DNA from: Leptospiraceae bacterium
GTDB taxonomy: Bacteria; Spirochaetota; Leptospiria; Leptospirales; Leptospiraceae
Assembly: GCA_016708435.1 (NCBI GenBank)
Contig: JADJFV010000036.1
Coordinates: 172,436-236,435, forward strand
DNA length: 64,000 nucleotides
Direction of reading: 5' to 3'
Part shown: in pieces, positions 57,020 through 64,000 of the stretch
Layout: each line of letters opens with the position of its first letter
Position numbering within the stretch: the first letter of the stretch is position 1
Position numbers and translations under genes: made by a program
Notes under the pieces: generated by a model
Told to the model about the DNA's origin: nothing
Database searches by the model: none
What the model saw: only the letters and a program-made list of their open reading frames with translations

Positions 57020-57534
57020 ATGACATTATTCAACAAAAAATACAGAATCGAATCAGTACGAAGAGACGGTTGGGATTATGCGGATAATGGTTATTATTTC
57101 GTGACCATATGCACGAAGGATAGGGAGCATTTTTTTGGGGAGATTGAGAATGGGGAAATGATTTTATCGGAAATGGGATTGATTGCAAAGAATATGTGGT
57201 CTGAAATTCCAGAACATTTTCCTCACGCTGAATTGGATGAATTCACTGTAATGCCAAATCATATACATGGATTGCTGTATTTATCTGGATATGAAAAATC
57301 AAAGAAGACAGAATCAGAAATATCACGATCAAACAAGACGCGATTCATCGCGTCTTAAAAACAGAAGAGCAAAACATATTAAAAACAAATTATTTATCCC
57401 GTAATTTCCAATGGCAACCCCGATTCCATGATCACATCCTTCGAGACGAAATAGAGTTATACAATGTGCGAAATTATATTGCAAACAATCCAAGAAATTG
57501 GTATGGTGATGAATTCTATGAGAAAGCAGCTTAA
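57020..57534 (+). pseudogene. REP-associated tyrosine transposase (RAYT, Y1_Tnp), frame broken
   Basis: The first frame (57020-57358) carries the HUH-enzyme core: YYFVTICTKDREHFFGEI and the metal-binding MPNHIHGLL. It stops at 57358 after RFIAS. The family-typical end, FQWQPRFHDHILRDEIELYN with the likely nucleophile Tyr and NNPRNW, follows in another frame up to the TAA at 57532-57534; one A more near 57295 would join them. These enzymes handle REP hairpins, and such a hairpin lies inside this gene at 57335-57356. It is bracketed by the 46-bp repeat. Confidence 0.8.
57335..57356. repeat. REP-like hairpin inside the transposase gene
   Basis: AAGACGCGAT (57335-57344) and its exact complement ATCGCGTCTT (57347-57356) are separated by only two bases. 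GACGCGAT hairpins of this form are typical RAYT substrates. It encodes KTRFIAS in the first transposase frame. Confidence 0.65.
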
Positions 57535-57536
57535 TC

Positions 57537-57582
57537 CTCCAAACTCACGCGCGACATTGCAGAAGAAGTGGGGTTAATCTAA
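57537..57582. repeat. 46-bp direct repeat, copy 2 (right of transposase)
   Basis: Second copy of the duplicated gene end described at 56961-57006, starting two bases after the transposase stop. It has no upstream frame of its own, so it is a remnant. Confidence 0.75.
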
Positions 57583-57585
57583 ACT

Positions 57586-58134
57586 TCACTGAAACTTTCT
57601 ACTATCAATCTCTTCTTTTAAAATTCGAATTGCTTCTAGTTCGCCGTTTATAGTAGCCAAATCCAGTGGAGTATTATCGTTCTTATTCTTAACTTCTAAT
57701 TCTGCTTTGTGTTTGATTAATAGTTTAATCATGTCAAGATAACCATAACTAGCCGCATAGTGAAGAGCGGTGCGATCGTAATCGTCTTTTTTATTGACTT
57801 CGGCTCCGGCTAAAATCAAAGCTTCGACTATCGCAGTATGACCATTTTGCGCTGCATACAGAAGTGCGGAGTTACTCGAATAATCCACAGTCGTCGGCTT
57901 AACACCATTAGCCAATAGGTAGTCAACAATGTCTTTGTATCCAAACATAGATGCAAACATTAAGGCATTGCACTCCAACTCATCTGTCGCATTGATATCC
58001 GCCCCGGCGGCAAGTGCTTGTTTCATTCCCTCTAAATTATTTTGACTAGCAGAAAACACAAAGTCTTCATTCGGCTCAGAGAATAAGGATGTAGTAAGAA
58101 TAAGAATTTGGATTAAAATAATTGAAAATTTCAT
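57586..58134 (-). CDS. exported ankyrin-repeat protein
   Basis: I start at the ATG at 58134 (GAGGA site 9 bases upstream), giving 182 residues with a signal peptide (FSIILIQILILTTSLFS). The mature protein is four to five ankyrin repeats (for example DDYDRTALHYAASYGYLDMI). This is a protein-binding fold, here periplasmic. No catalytic domain. It faces the transposase region and lies divergent from bioB. Confidence 0.8.
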   Translation of the reverse strand: MKFSIILIQILILTTSLFSEPNEDFVFSASQNNLEGMKQALAAGADINATDELECNALMFASMFGYKDIVDYLLANGVKPTTVDYSSNSALLYAAQNGHTAIVEALILAGAEVNKKDDYDRTALHYAASYGYLDMIKLLIKHKAELEVKNKNDNTPLDLATINGELEAIRILKEEIDSRKFQ

Positions 58135-58382
58135 AAGGATATTCCTCTTTGTGTCAATTCCGAAACTTGTTCTTATCATAGATCAATTTTCGCAGGGTTA
58201 TAGTTTTCTTGACTCGCACCAGTTCAATTGATAATCACAGGGCTTTAATGATACCAAATCTTTTATCTGTGTTCATCACCCTTCGCTCCAAGTATTCGCG
58301 ACCAGCGCCTTCGCATGGTAATCTTTAAAAGTTATCTATTTTTCTCTTGAATTTAAGAAACTTGATTCAAGTATATCCAATT
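58135..58382. other. intergenic region upstream of bioB
   Basis: 248 bases with the divergent promoters of the ankyrin gene and bioB. It includes the second copy of the short repeat (58258-58329). I see no clear BirA- or BioR-type palindrome. Confidence 0.5.
58258..58329. repeat. short dispersed repeat, copy 2 (inverted)
   Basis: The complement of TTTAAAGATTACC (58317-58329) and of GATGAACACAGATAAAAGAT (58258-58277) match 55088-55123, with a spacer of about 40 bases rich in TTCGC. It lies just upstream of bioB. Confidence 0.6.
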
Positions 58383-59435
58383 ATGATTAAACTGCAAGAA
58401 CAAATTCAATCCCAAGCCGAGAGCATAATCGATAAGGAAGAAGCTCTACTCATTCTAGAAGGAAAATCTAATTTACTAGATACCCTATATAGAGCAAACA
58501 TAGAGCGAGAAAAATATTTTTCTAAAAAAGTGAGAATTCATATTTTAGATAATATTAAAAATGGCAATTGTCCTGAAGACTGCGGATACTGTGCACAGAG
58601 AAAAAATGCAAACTCAGGTGTGCAATCGTATTCCCTTAAACCAGAAGAAGAAATTCTTGCAGATGCAAAATTGGCAAAAGAGAATGGCGCCTATCGTTTC
58701 TGTATAGTCACAGCAGGCACAGGACCAAATGAAATTCTAATCGATAAACTCTCAAGCACCATTGATAAAATTACTCGCGAGCTTGGAATGCGTGTTTGCC
58801 TCTCAGCGGGATCTTTAGACAAAGCAAAGACTCAAAAACTAAAGCAAGCTGGTCTTGATAGATACAATCATAATTTGAATACTTCCGAATCTCATTATGG
58901 TGATATTTGCACAACTCATATATTTCAAGATAGACTCGATACTCTCGAATTAGTAAAAAATTCTGATATCGGAATTTGCAGTGGACTCATTGTAGGTATG
59001 GGTGAAAGTTATAGAGACTTAGTGGATGTAGCATTCACGTTGAAACGACTCAGAGTGATTTCTATACCGGTTAATTTCTTTATTCCTGTTGCAGGTCATG
59101 CTATTAAAAATCCAAATCCTCTAACCCCGGAACTTTGTTTACGCATACTTGCTGTTTTCCGCTTAGTCAACCCTGACTCGGAAATTCGAATTGGTGCAGG
59201 AAGGGAAGGACATCTTAAGAGTCTACAAGCCATGGGACTTTTTGCGGCTAATTCTGTCTTTGCCTCTGGATATTTGAACGTTAAGGGAAGCGAAGTCAAC
59301 CAGACAATTGAAATGATCCGTGATGCTGGATTCGAGCCGGAACTAGAAGAAGGAAAACTCCCAGAAGACCTTGTTTCTACTCCTCATCTCTATGCAAAAG
59401 ACAATATAGAAAATCTCTACAAATACAAAAAATAA
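58383..59435 (+). CDS. bioB: biotin synthase
   Basis: The 350-residue radical SAM enzyme inserts sulfur into dethiobiotin. The SAM cluster is complete: Cys63, Cys67 and Cys70 in CPEDCGYCAQ. Further family features are YNHNLNTSESHY, GICSGLIVGMGE and GAGREGHL with the Arg ligand of the second cluster. The ATG at 58383 lacks a clear ribosome site; an in-frame TTG 36 bases upstream is possible. No other bio genes are close by, so this is a stand-alone copy. Confidence 0.95.
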   Translation: MIKLQEQIQSQAESIIDKEEALLILEGKSNLLDTLYRANIEREKYFSKKVRIHILDNIKNGNCPEDCGYCAQRKNANSGVQSYSLKPEEEILADAKLAKENGAYRFCIVTAGTGPNEILIDKLSSTIDKITRELGMRVCLSAGSLDKAKTQKLKQAGLDRYNHNLNTSESHYGDICTTHIFQDRLDTLELVKNSDIGICSGLIVGMGESYRDLVDVAFTLKRLRVISIPVNFFIPVAGHAIKNPNPLTPELCLRILAVFRLVNPDSEIRIGAGREGHLKSLQAMGLFAANSVFASGYLNVKGSEVNQTIEMIRDAGFEPELEEGKLPEDLVSTPHLYAKDNIENLYKYKK

Positions 59436-59475
59436 CAAAAGCAAGAGAAATTTTAAAAAATCACTTGCTCGTTTT

Positions 59476-59527
59476 TTTTCCATTTGCTTACCTGTGATTG
59501 AAACCAGTTTGCTAAGCAAATGGAAAA
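59476..59527. promoter_or_regulatory. 15-bp perfect hairpin just before the phasin-like gene's ribosome site
   Basis: TTTTCCATTTGCTTA (59476-59490) pairs exactly with TAAGCAAATGGAAAA (59513-59527), loop 22 bases. The GGGAG ribosome site follows directly at 59528. It has no T tail on the plus strand, so translational or mRNA-stability control fits better than termination of bioB. A DNA operator is also possible. Confidence 0.5.
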
Positions 59528-59539
59528 GGGAGATAAATA

Positions 59540-59821
59540 ATGGATTTAGTAGAATTAACAAAAACTGTTCAAGATGCAATTGATAAAGGTGCTACTTCAG
59601 TAGAACAAATTCACAGACAGATTGCCAACATGCCACTCGATTTTCTTGCAAGAATTGAACAACTAGAAGCACCTGTAAATCAGGCAAAAGAATTTCAAGA
59701 TAAGACCATTGGTAGTATCTATGAAACTATTCACAACATCAATGCTAAAGCAGGCGAAATTGCGAATGAACTTCTCGCAAAAATGAATCCTGATAGCACA
59801 ACAACAACTACTACAAAGTAA
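59540..59821 (+). CDS. small phasin-like helical protein
   Basis: The 93-residue protein is almost entirely amphipathic helix (TKTVQDAIDKGATSVEQIHR, NINAKAGEIANELLAKMN) with a Thr-rich tail and no signal peptide or Cys. Similar small proteins with an opening like MDLVELTKTVQDAIDKGATS are found in many proteobacteria and are likened to phasins. No polyhydroxyalkanoate gene is in the window. It has a good GGGAGA site, a hairpin leader and its own terminator, so it is likely well expressed and separately regulated. Confidence 0.7.
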   Translation: MDLVELTKTVQDAIDKGATSVEQIHRQIANMPLDFLARIEQLEAPVNQAKEFQDKTIGSIYETIHNINAKAGEIANELLAKMNPDSTTTTTTK

Positions 59822-59830
59822 CTAAATATT

Positions 59831-59860
59831 AAAAAGGTGAATTTAAACCTCACCTTTTTT
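59831..59860 (+). terminator. rho-independent terminator
   Basis: AAAAAGGTGA (59831-59840) and TCACCTTTTT (59850-59859) form a perfect 10-bp stem with a 9-base loop followed by more T's. It lies 10 bases after the phasin-like gene stop and is the clearest terminator in the window. Confidence 0.85.
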
Positions 59861-59879
59861 CTTTACAGCTAACACCTGT

Positions 59880-60263
59880 ATGCCACAAAAAACAAAACGA
59901 TTTCCATATATAGTATTAAGTCTAATTTTATTTATCCTCTGCATTCTAATTGTAGTTTTATTTTCGTCAAATGGATTCATTAGAGGATTTTTAGGTGATG
60001 CAGTGATTGTGGTATTACTTTACACCCTTCTAAAATCAATAAAAGACTTTGATTCTCTATTGCTCAGTGTAGGAATAACGTTATTTGCCTACGCTATCGA
60101 AATATCCCAATACTTTAAAATCATTCCTTTATTAGGATTTCAGGAAAACTTTTTTACTCGAATCGTATTTGGTTCTGTCTTTGATCCACTCGATCTGATT
60201 GCCTATACAATCGGTGGACTCCTTGCCTATTTTCTAGATAAGAATATGATTAAAAAAATATGA
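59880..60263 (+). CDS. DUF2809 membrane protein
   Basis: The 127-residue product has four membrane helices and the RGFLGDAVIVVLLYTLLK and FDPLDLIAYTIGGLLAYFLD segments typical of DUF2809, a small integral membrane family without known function. The start ATG comes right after the terminator, with no obvious ribosome site. Confidence 0.75.
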   Translation: MPQKTKRFPYIVLSLILFILCILIVVLFSSNGFIRGFLGDAVIVVLLYTLLKSIKDFDSLLLSVGITLFAYAIEISQYFKIIPLLGFQENFFTRIVFGSVFDPLDLIAYTIGGLLAYFLDKNMIKKI

Positions 60264-60386
60264 TTTTTTTATTTACAATATACCATGAAAATGTTTTAGT
60301 TTAGGGCAGAAAGAATTTCAGATGGAATCATTCATGGAATCATGCAGTTAGATAAGAAAGCAAAATAGAATTATAAGGAGCAAGAA

Positions 60387-60731
60387 ATGGAAGAAGAATC
60401 AGATTATGGAATTGAAGTAAGTAAATTTAAAAATTATGTATTAATTACTTTTATCAATTACCAAAAGCTAGATCTTTACAATGCGAGAGATCTTGTAGAA
60501 GTGTTTAAAGTTCAAAATGAAAATGGGTCAGAGGATTTATTAATCGATATGTCACCAATCAATTATATAGATTCAAGTGGACTTGGCTCTCTTGCAACAC
60601 AAGGAATGTATCTTTCTAAAAAAAACAAAAGGTTAAATCTTGTTTCTATAACAAGTGGTGTTTCGCACTTATTCAAAGCAAGTGGATTCGAAAAAATGTT
60701 TAAGATATATCCAGATAAAAGTTCTGTATAA
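60387..60731 (+). CDS. STAS-domain anti-sigma factor antagonist
   Basis: The 114-residue protein is a single STAS domain. The phosphorylatable Ser lies in NYIDSSGLGSL, as in SpoIIAA/RsbV-type antagonists that release a sigma factor or other target from a kinase. An AAGGAG site precedes the ATG. No partner kinase or phosphatase is adjacent, so its pathway is unknown. Confidence 0.85.
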   Translation: MEEESDYGIEVSKFKNYVLITFINYQKLDLYNARDLVEVFKVQNENGSEDLLIDMSPINYIDSSGLGSLATQGMYLSKKNKRLNLVSITSGVSHLFKASGFEKMFKIYPDKSSV

Positions 60732-60736
60732 TGAAG

Positions 60737-61513
60737 TTATAATTGCAAAATCTTTAAAAACGCCGAATCCATATTTTCCGCTGCCGGCTTCTCTGCTGGA
60801 TTAAAATGAGAAACGGCAGCTTCGAAATGTTCAATGGATGACTCAATGTATTCATTGATACATTCAATCTTTTTTTCTTCTGCAAATTCATATCCACTTC
60901 TCTTACGTTCAAGGAGTATCTGAACCTCTGATTTTACTTTTTCATCTGTAACAAGTTCGTTTAGTAAAATCTCGAACTCCATTGGTGGCGCAACGTTTTT
61001 TAGTTCGACCCATTTACAAGCAAGGAGAGGTCTTAGGACATAGAAATACTTTTTTGTTTTTACAAGGTCACGCTTCAAATATTCTTTGTAATTTCGAGAA
61101 GCCATATGCAGATAATGGTAAATAGTCGCAATGGGAGAAAAATATTCTTCTGCAATATCCGCAAAGATTTCGTAGAACTTTTCATTCTTCTTGTATACGA
61201 TCGGAGATTTAAGCCACTCAAATAAAACTGGATTTGATTTGTTCATGAGAAAAAATGACTTTCGTAAATCCCATCCGCTATAGTCCATCAAATCCTCAAT
61301 CGGTATTTCGATTACATCCCTTCTTGGAAGCACCGTCAAATACCAATTTACCTCATTCTTATAAATGAATCTCACATCGTAATCACTATCAAGTGACTCA
61401 AATCCCCAGGCACGAGAGCCTGACTCTACAGCATAGAGGATTTCTACATTTTGCTCTTTTTCGATTTCGGCGAGCTTGGTTTGGATTTTTTGTTGGATTT
61501 GTGGGTTTATCAT
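60737..61513 (-). CDS. RlaP/YcgL-type predicted nucleotidyltransferase
   Basis: I start at the ATG at 61513 (258 residues); no good ribosome site is visible. The nucleotidyltransferase core is near the N-terminus: ESGSRAWGFESLDSDYDVRF with the SGS and the DxD pair. Then follow RDVIEIPIEDLMDYSGWD and a helical C-terminal part (LRPLLACKWVE). This matches the COG3541-like family, linked in some bacteria to RNA repair. It converges on the STAS gene. Confidence 0.75.
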   Translation of the reverse strand: MINPQIQQKIQTKLAEIEKEQNVEILYAVESGSRAWGFESLDSDYDVRFIYKNEVNWYLTVLPRRDVIEIPIEDLMDYSGWDLRKSFFLMNKSNPVLFEWLKSPIVYKKNEKFYEIFADIAEEYFSPIATIYHYLHMASRNYKEYLKRDLVKTKKYFYVLRPLLACKWVELKNVAPPMEFEILLNELVTDEKVKSEVQILLERKRSGYEFAEEKKIECINEYIESSIEHFEAAVSHFNPAEKPAAENMDSAFLKILQL

Positions 61514-61784
61514 GGTGAGTGTATTTATTTGTATTGCGAAGAAAAAACACAATTCCTTTTTAGTCTACCTTAGTTCTAGCGAATTAGTTGGATCGGCTGA
61601 TTATAAACGAATTCAACGCCTATTCAATCACCATTTACTTTATAATTATACTCATTTGAGTTATAAGCCTGTAATAGATTATTTTCGCCAAGAAGAGGCA
61701 AGCCAGGAATACAAAGTATTATCTAAAATTGCAGAAATACGCAATTTTGAAAGGAATTGCAGAAACCTATCTCAAGCAAGGTAA
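61512..61784 (+). pseudogene. possible decayed coding remnant before the integrase
   Basis: A short frame opposite the start of the nucleotidyltransferase gene continues to 61784 (for example LSSSELVGSADYKRIQRLF). The next 60 bases also read as plausible protein in other frames, so this may be broken N-terminal coding of the neighbouring recombinase or another gene. Evidence is weak. Confidence 0.2.
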
Positions 61785-62398
61785 CTTCAAAAAATAGCAG
61801 AATACAGAGAACTTTTAAAATTTTCAAATCACAATCCAAGACGCAAAAAAAGATACTCCTGAACTCTGGGAAGAATCAATCATTGATTCGTTGTTTAGTT
61901 TATGCGAGCCATGAAGAAAGAATGCACTTGAAAGGCTTGTATTCCTCACGTCTTAGAAATATCGAATATAGAACAATTCGATTAGATAAATGTTTTCTTA
62001 AGAAAAATTCTCTTTCCGTAGAAGTCATTGGAAAAGGAAACCATTCTCGATTAGTTCCTTTTCCGCTCGATGTTTACCAATACGCATTAAAAAAATATAA
62101 AGGCAAAGTATTTTTATTCGAAACAGCAAACGGGAAACCAATGTCTAGAATAACTCTACAGGCTTTAATTCGTAGCGCAAGAAAGAGAGTAGGATTAAAT
62201 TTTACAGCAAGAACTTTACGCAAGTCTGGACACAATTATTTAAGAGAACGTTTTCCAAAAGTTCCAACAGATCAATGGTGTTCAGAAATGGGACATACAC
62301 CATCTGTCCAGGAAACTCATTATAATGTGCATAGTAAAAGAACTAAGAAAGTTTACTCAACAGTAAACCGTGAAATCAATTCTAAAATAAAAAGTTAG
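61757..62398 (+). pseudogene. tyrosine recombinase (phage-type integrase), N-terminally truncated
   Basis: The 213-residue frame has the catalytic half of a tyrosine recombinase: box I Arg in LYSSRLRNIEYRTI, the Lys hairpin VIGKGNHSRLVPF, box II as TARTLRKSGH with the usual first His replaced by Arg, then MGHTPSVQETHY with the nucleophile Tyr. The N-terminal DNA-binding domain is missing and the first 50 codons look unrelated. Truncation and the altered box II suggest an inactive remnant. It opens the mobile-element region at the right edge. Confidence 0.7.
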
Positions 62399-62409
62399 AG
62401 CAAAACGAA

Positions 62410-62562
62410 ATGCAAAATCTAAAGCAGCTTAAAGAGGATAATACCATCGTCTCCCATTATCTAAAGTTTCTCCAGTCACTTCAGACGAAAACATTTTGTT
62501 TGCATATTAAAAATATTCGTAATCAAGAAATCGAAATGTATAATGCTATGCTTAAAAAATGA
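62410..62562 (+). CDS. tiny hypothetical protein (50 aa)
   Basis: ATG at 62410, stop TGA at 62560-62562, helical and Lys/Gln-rich (MQNLKQLKEDN). It starts 11 bases after the recombinase and is followed after 7 bases by another short gene. I recognise nothing; support comes from its place in a run of compact same-strand frames. Confidence 0.35.
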   Translation: MQNLKQLKEDNTIVSHYLKFLQSLQTKTFCLHIKNIRNQEIEMYNAMLKK

Positions 62563-62569
62563 AACTGAA

Positions 62570-62695
62570 ATGAAAGCACTTAGGGAGAAACACAATATTA
62601 GCCGTGTCGTTTTTCAAATTACCTTCAAAAATCCTTCTCACTATCATAAATTCAAAAGCAAAATTATTTATTCAGAGTGGCAATTTTCGATTTAG
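62570..62695 (+). CDS. tiny hypothetical protein (41 aa)
   Basis: ATG at 62570, stop TAG at 62693-62695. Basic and aromatic-rich (HYHKFKSKIIYSEW). It follows the previous small frame by 7 bases. Function unknown and possibly not a gene. Confidence 0.25.
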   Translation: MKALREKHNISRVVFQITFKNPSHYHKFKSKIIYSEWQFSI

Positions 62696-62721
62696 CATCA
62701 ACAAATTGTAGGAGAAATGAA

Positions 62722-62898
62722 ATGGAAATTATAACAGAAATTTAAAAACTCACAAACTTAAATTCATGGACAACTAACGATCTTACTGATTTAGTAAAAC
62801 ATTCAATGACTAGACCTGCATATAAAAATTTTGATATATCGAATTTTGAAAATTTTTTTAAGTCGATAGGCGATAGAGGAAAGATAAAATGGAACTAA
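62722..62898 (+). pseudogene. small gene with an in-frame stop
   Basis: From the ATG at 62722, with GGAGAA 9 bases before it, the frame reads MEIITEI, then TAA at 62743-62745, then continues KLTNLNSWTTNDL for 50 more codons to a TAA at 62896-62898. The downstream part looks like real coding. The stop breaks it, unless translation restarts inside. It overlaps the next gene by 10 bases. Confidence 0.4.
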
Positions 62899-63017
62899 CA
62901 CTTACAGACACACAACCAGAAAAACAACCGATTGAATACAACGAGCAATCTTTATTATCCGCTAGACAACAGAACGCAAGTCATTATTTGCAATCTCAAA
63001 TCAAAGCTTTATTGTGA
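62889..63017 (+). CDS. small hypothetical protein (42 aa)
   Basis: ATG at 62889 with AGAGGAAAGAT before it; stop TGA at 63015-63017 overlaps the GTG start of the next gene. Gln-rich (QQNASHYLQSQIKALL). The tight overlaps on both sides are typical of phage and plasmid operons. Unrecognised. Confidence 0.5.
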   Translation: MELTLTDTQPEKQPIEYNEQSLLSARQQNASHYLQSQIKALL

Positions 63018-63196
63018 ATAAAAATACATCTCCTATTATCCGAGTTTGCCGCTACTGCAATTTTTGGAGTCAACTTAAATCGAATCCCTCCACCGGATTT
63101 TGTCAAAATGCGAATAGTGCAGTAAATAGAATGCTCATGGAAGAATCATCAACCTGTGATGAATTCAGAATTTTGAAAGTGGAGATTAAGAAATGA
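63014..63196 (+). CDS. small Cys-rich, possibly zinc-binding protein (60 aa)
   Basis: A GTG at 63014 starts a 60-residue frame with a CRYC pair and two later cysteines (GFCQN, STCDE), spaced as in a small zinc ribbon. It overlaps its neighbours on both sides by 4 bases (GTGA, ATGA). Likely part of the mobile-element operon; function unknown. Confidence 0.55.
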   Translation: MNKNTSPIIRVCRYCNFWSQLKSNPSTGFCQNANSAVNRMLMEESSTCDEFRILKVEIKK

Positions 63197-63468
63197 AATA
63201 TTTTTACACTAAGCAAGAATTGTTTTATGATTTGGCTTATCTTTTACAAAACTTAGAGCAAACAAATTTTTCTAAAGATTCAGAAAAAGAAAGAACTTTT
63301 GAAATTATACAAAAGAAGGAATTAGGAAAGATAATTCCTGATCCAGTCTTAATCAATGCAAAATCAAAAGAAATTGAAGTAACAATATTTAATTATTTTC
63401 TATTAAGAAGCAATAAAGTATCAGAAGCGAAATTTGTTAAAAATTTAAAACGAAAATCATTGAACTAA
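63193..63468 (+). CDS. small hypothetical protein, probably frameshifted near its end
   Basis: The 91-residue frame is helical and charged and ends KNLKRKSLN. One frame over, from an A run at about 63449, a natural-looking continuation, NLKTKIIELKNLVQSEIERS, runs on to a TAA at 63564-63566. One added A would extend the protein to about 124 residues and fill most of the gap before the next gene. Function not recognised. Confidence 0.5.
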   Translation: MKYFYTKQELFYDLAYLLQNLEQTNFSKDSEKERTFEIIQKKELGKIIPDPVLINAKSKEIEVTIFNYFLLRSNKVSEAKFVKNLKRKSLN

Positions 63469-63541
63469 AGAATTTAGTTCAATCAGAAATTGAAAGAAGT
63501 GCAACCGGATTTAATGCCCGGCGTGAAAGTGAAAAAATGCA

Positions 63542-63584
63542 TTGCCCTTTGGGGCAAAATCAGTAAACCCCGAGCGGTAGCTCG
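63542..63584. other. two short GC-rich hairpins in an AT-rich gap
   Basis: TTGCCC/GGGCAA (63542-63547 and 63552-63557, loop TTTG) is followed by CGAGC/GCTCG around a GGTA loop (63571-63584). They contrast with the AT-rich surroundings. The first overlaps the possible extension of the preceding gene. They could be a terminator-like or regulatory RNA structure before the DUF736-like gene; no T run follows. Confidence 0.3.
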
Positions 63585-63625
63585 AAACATTTAATAGGAA
63601 TTCAAAATCTAAAGGAGATTTTAAC

Positions 63626-64000
63626 ATGATAGTAGGACAATTAGAACCAAAGAAGAACAAGGAAACCGGAAAAGTATTTTTTGATTTATCTATGAACATT
63701 CCGTTCTTAGGCAAACAAAGTTTTTTTGTTGTGGCTAACGACAAAAAGACGGCTGAAAATTCACCGGACTATAAAGTATTTTGTGGCGGTAACGTATCGG
63801 GCGCGATTTGGAAAAAAATTTCTAACGCTGGCGAGGAATATCATTCAGGCTCTGTATTCTGTTTAGGAATGCCATTGAACCGACTACACTTTGCAATTTT
63901 TAAAACTAAAGACGAAACAAAAAAAGACGAAAGCGGAAATCCTATTCGCGTTGTAGTGATTAGCGAAGGCGAACGAAAAGACGGCAATGCAGAAGATCAA
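63626..64000 (+). CDS. DUF736-like protein, continues past right edge
   Basis: An AAGGAG site (63612-63617) precedes the ATG at 63626, and the frame stays open for 125 codons to the window end. The central segment, ENSPDYKVFCGGNVSGAIW followed by KKISNAGEEYHSGSVF, matches the plan of DUF736, a small protein family common next to conjugation and replication genes of plasmids and integrative elements. The C-terminus is a Lys/Asp/Glu-rich extension. It supports reading the right end as an integrative or conjugative element. Confidence 0.6.
   Translation, partial: MIVGQLEPKKNKETGKVFFDLSMNIPFLGKQSFFVVANDKKTAENSPDYKVFCGGNVSGAIWKKISNAGEEYHSGSVFCLGMPLNRLHFAIFKTKDETKKDESGNPIRVVVISEGERKDGNAEDQ

Noticed and set aside
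63536..63590. tRNA-like or riboswitch-like reading of the GC-rich hairpins
   Set aside because: No acceptor stem or TPsiC-type arm can be formed, and part of the stretch may be coding; kept only as a low-confidence structure.

Overview
The window looks like a piece of the chromosome of a spirochaete close to Leptospira (family Leptospiraceae). This is an inference from gene content. The DNA is AT-rich and the cell is clearly diderm: it has LpxD, a CzcCBA efflux system, an Mla lipid-transport operon and many exported beta-barrels and lipoproteins. It is also rich in class III cyclases, including two with 7TMR-DISM sensor halves. I saw no rRNA, tRNA or CRISPR array.

Layout. 1-8.7 kb (minus): a partial gene, a REC-PAS-PAS-GGDEF-EAL c-di-GMP protein, exported barrel and YD-repeat proteins bracketed by a 146-bp direct repeat, and an LtaS-like sulfatase-fold membrane enzyme. 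8.8-10 kb: a DUF4143-type ATPase with its own promoter. 10.2-20.2 kb (plus): inorganic pyrophosphatase, then CzcC/CzcB/CzcA efflux genes running directly into STAS-MlaE, MlaF, MlaD and a PqiC-like lipoprotein. 20.8-23.9 kb (minus): a CrtI/CrtISO-type oxidoreductase and a CoA-disulfide reductase-rhodanese fusion behind a CsoR/CstR-like operator. 24-42.6 kb: a metallophosphoesterase, then a mixed lipid/signalling cluster (GMC oxidoreductase, two SDRs, two copies of an unrecognised ~210-residue domain, one of them fused to an alpha/beta hydrolase with a Cys nucleophile, and three large adenylate-cyclase-type proteins). 42.6-46.9 kb: lpxD, a second metallophosphatase, a small membrane protein and a BshC-like protein. 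46.9-55 kb: one giant lipoprotein with a PD40 propeller, TPRs and CHAT-like segments.

From 55 kb on the window is accessory in part: dispersed palindromic repeats, a MntA-HepT type toxin-antitoxin pair, a truncated ATPase, and a RAYT transposase carrying a REP-like hairpin. Then come bioB, a phasin-like gene, DUF2809, a STAS protein and a nucleotidyltransferase. The last 2.5 kb enters a decayed integrative or conjugative element: a tyrosine recombinase remnant, a string of tiny overlapping genes and a DUF736-like gene.

A recurring oddity is single-base frame breaks, mostly in short homopolymers, in otherwise intact genes: an outer-membrane barrel, an exported protein at an A7 tract, CzcB (twice), both SDRs, the RAYT and a small gene at the right end. 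Either the assembly carries residual indel errors or these loci are decaying or phase-variable; the sequence alone cannot decide, but the pattern favours consensus errors. In the 25-42 kb cluster, oxidoreductases and a hydrolase that occur with sterol- or lipid-like substrates sit between cyclases and a kinase. This suggests a lipid-oxidation pathway coupled to cAMP signalling, which is the most interesting candidate for an undescribed system here.
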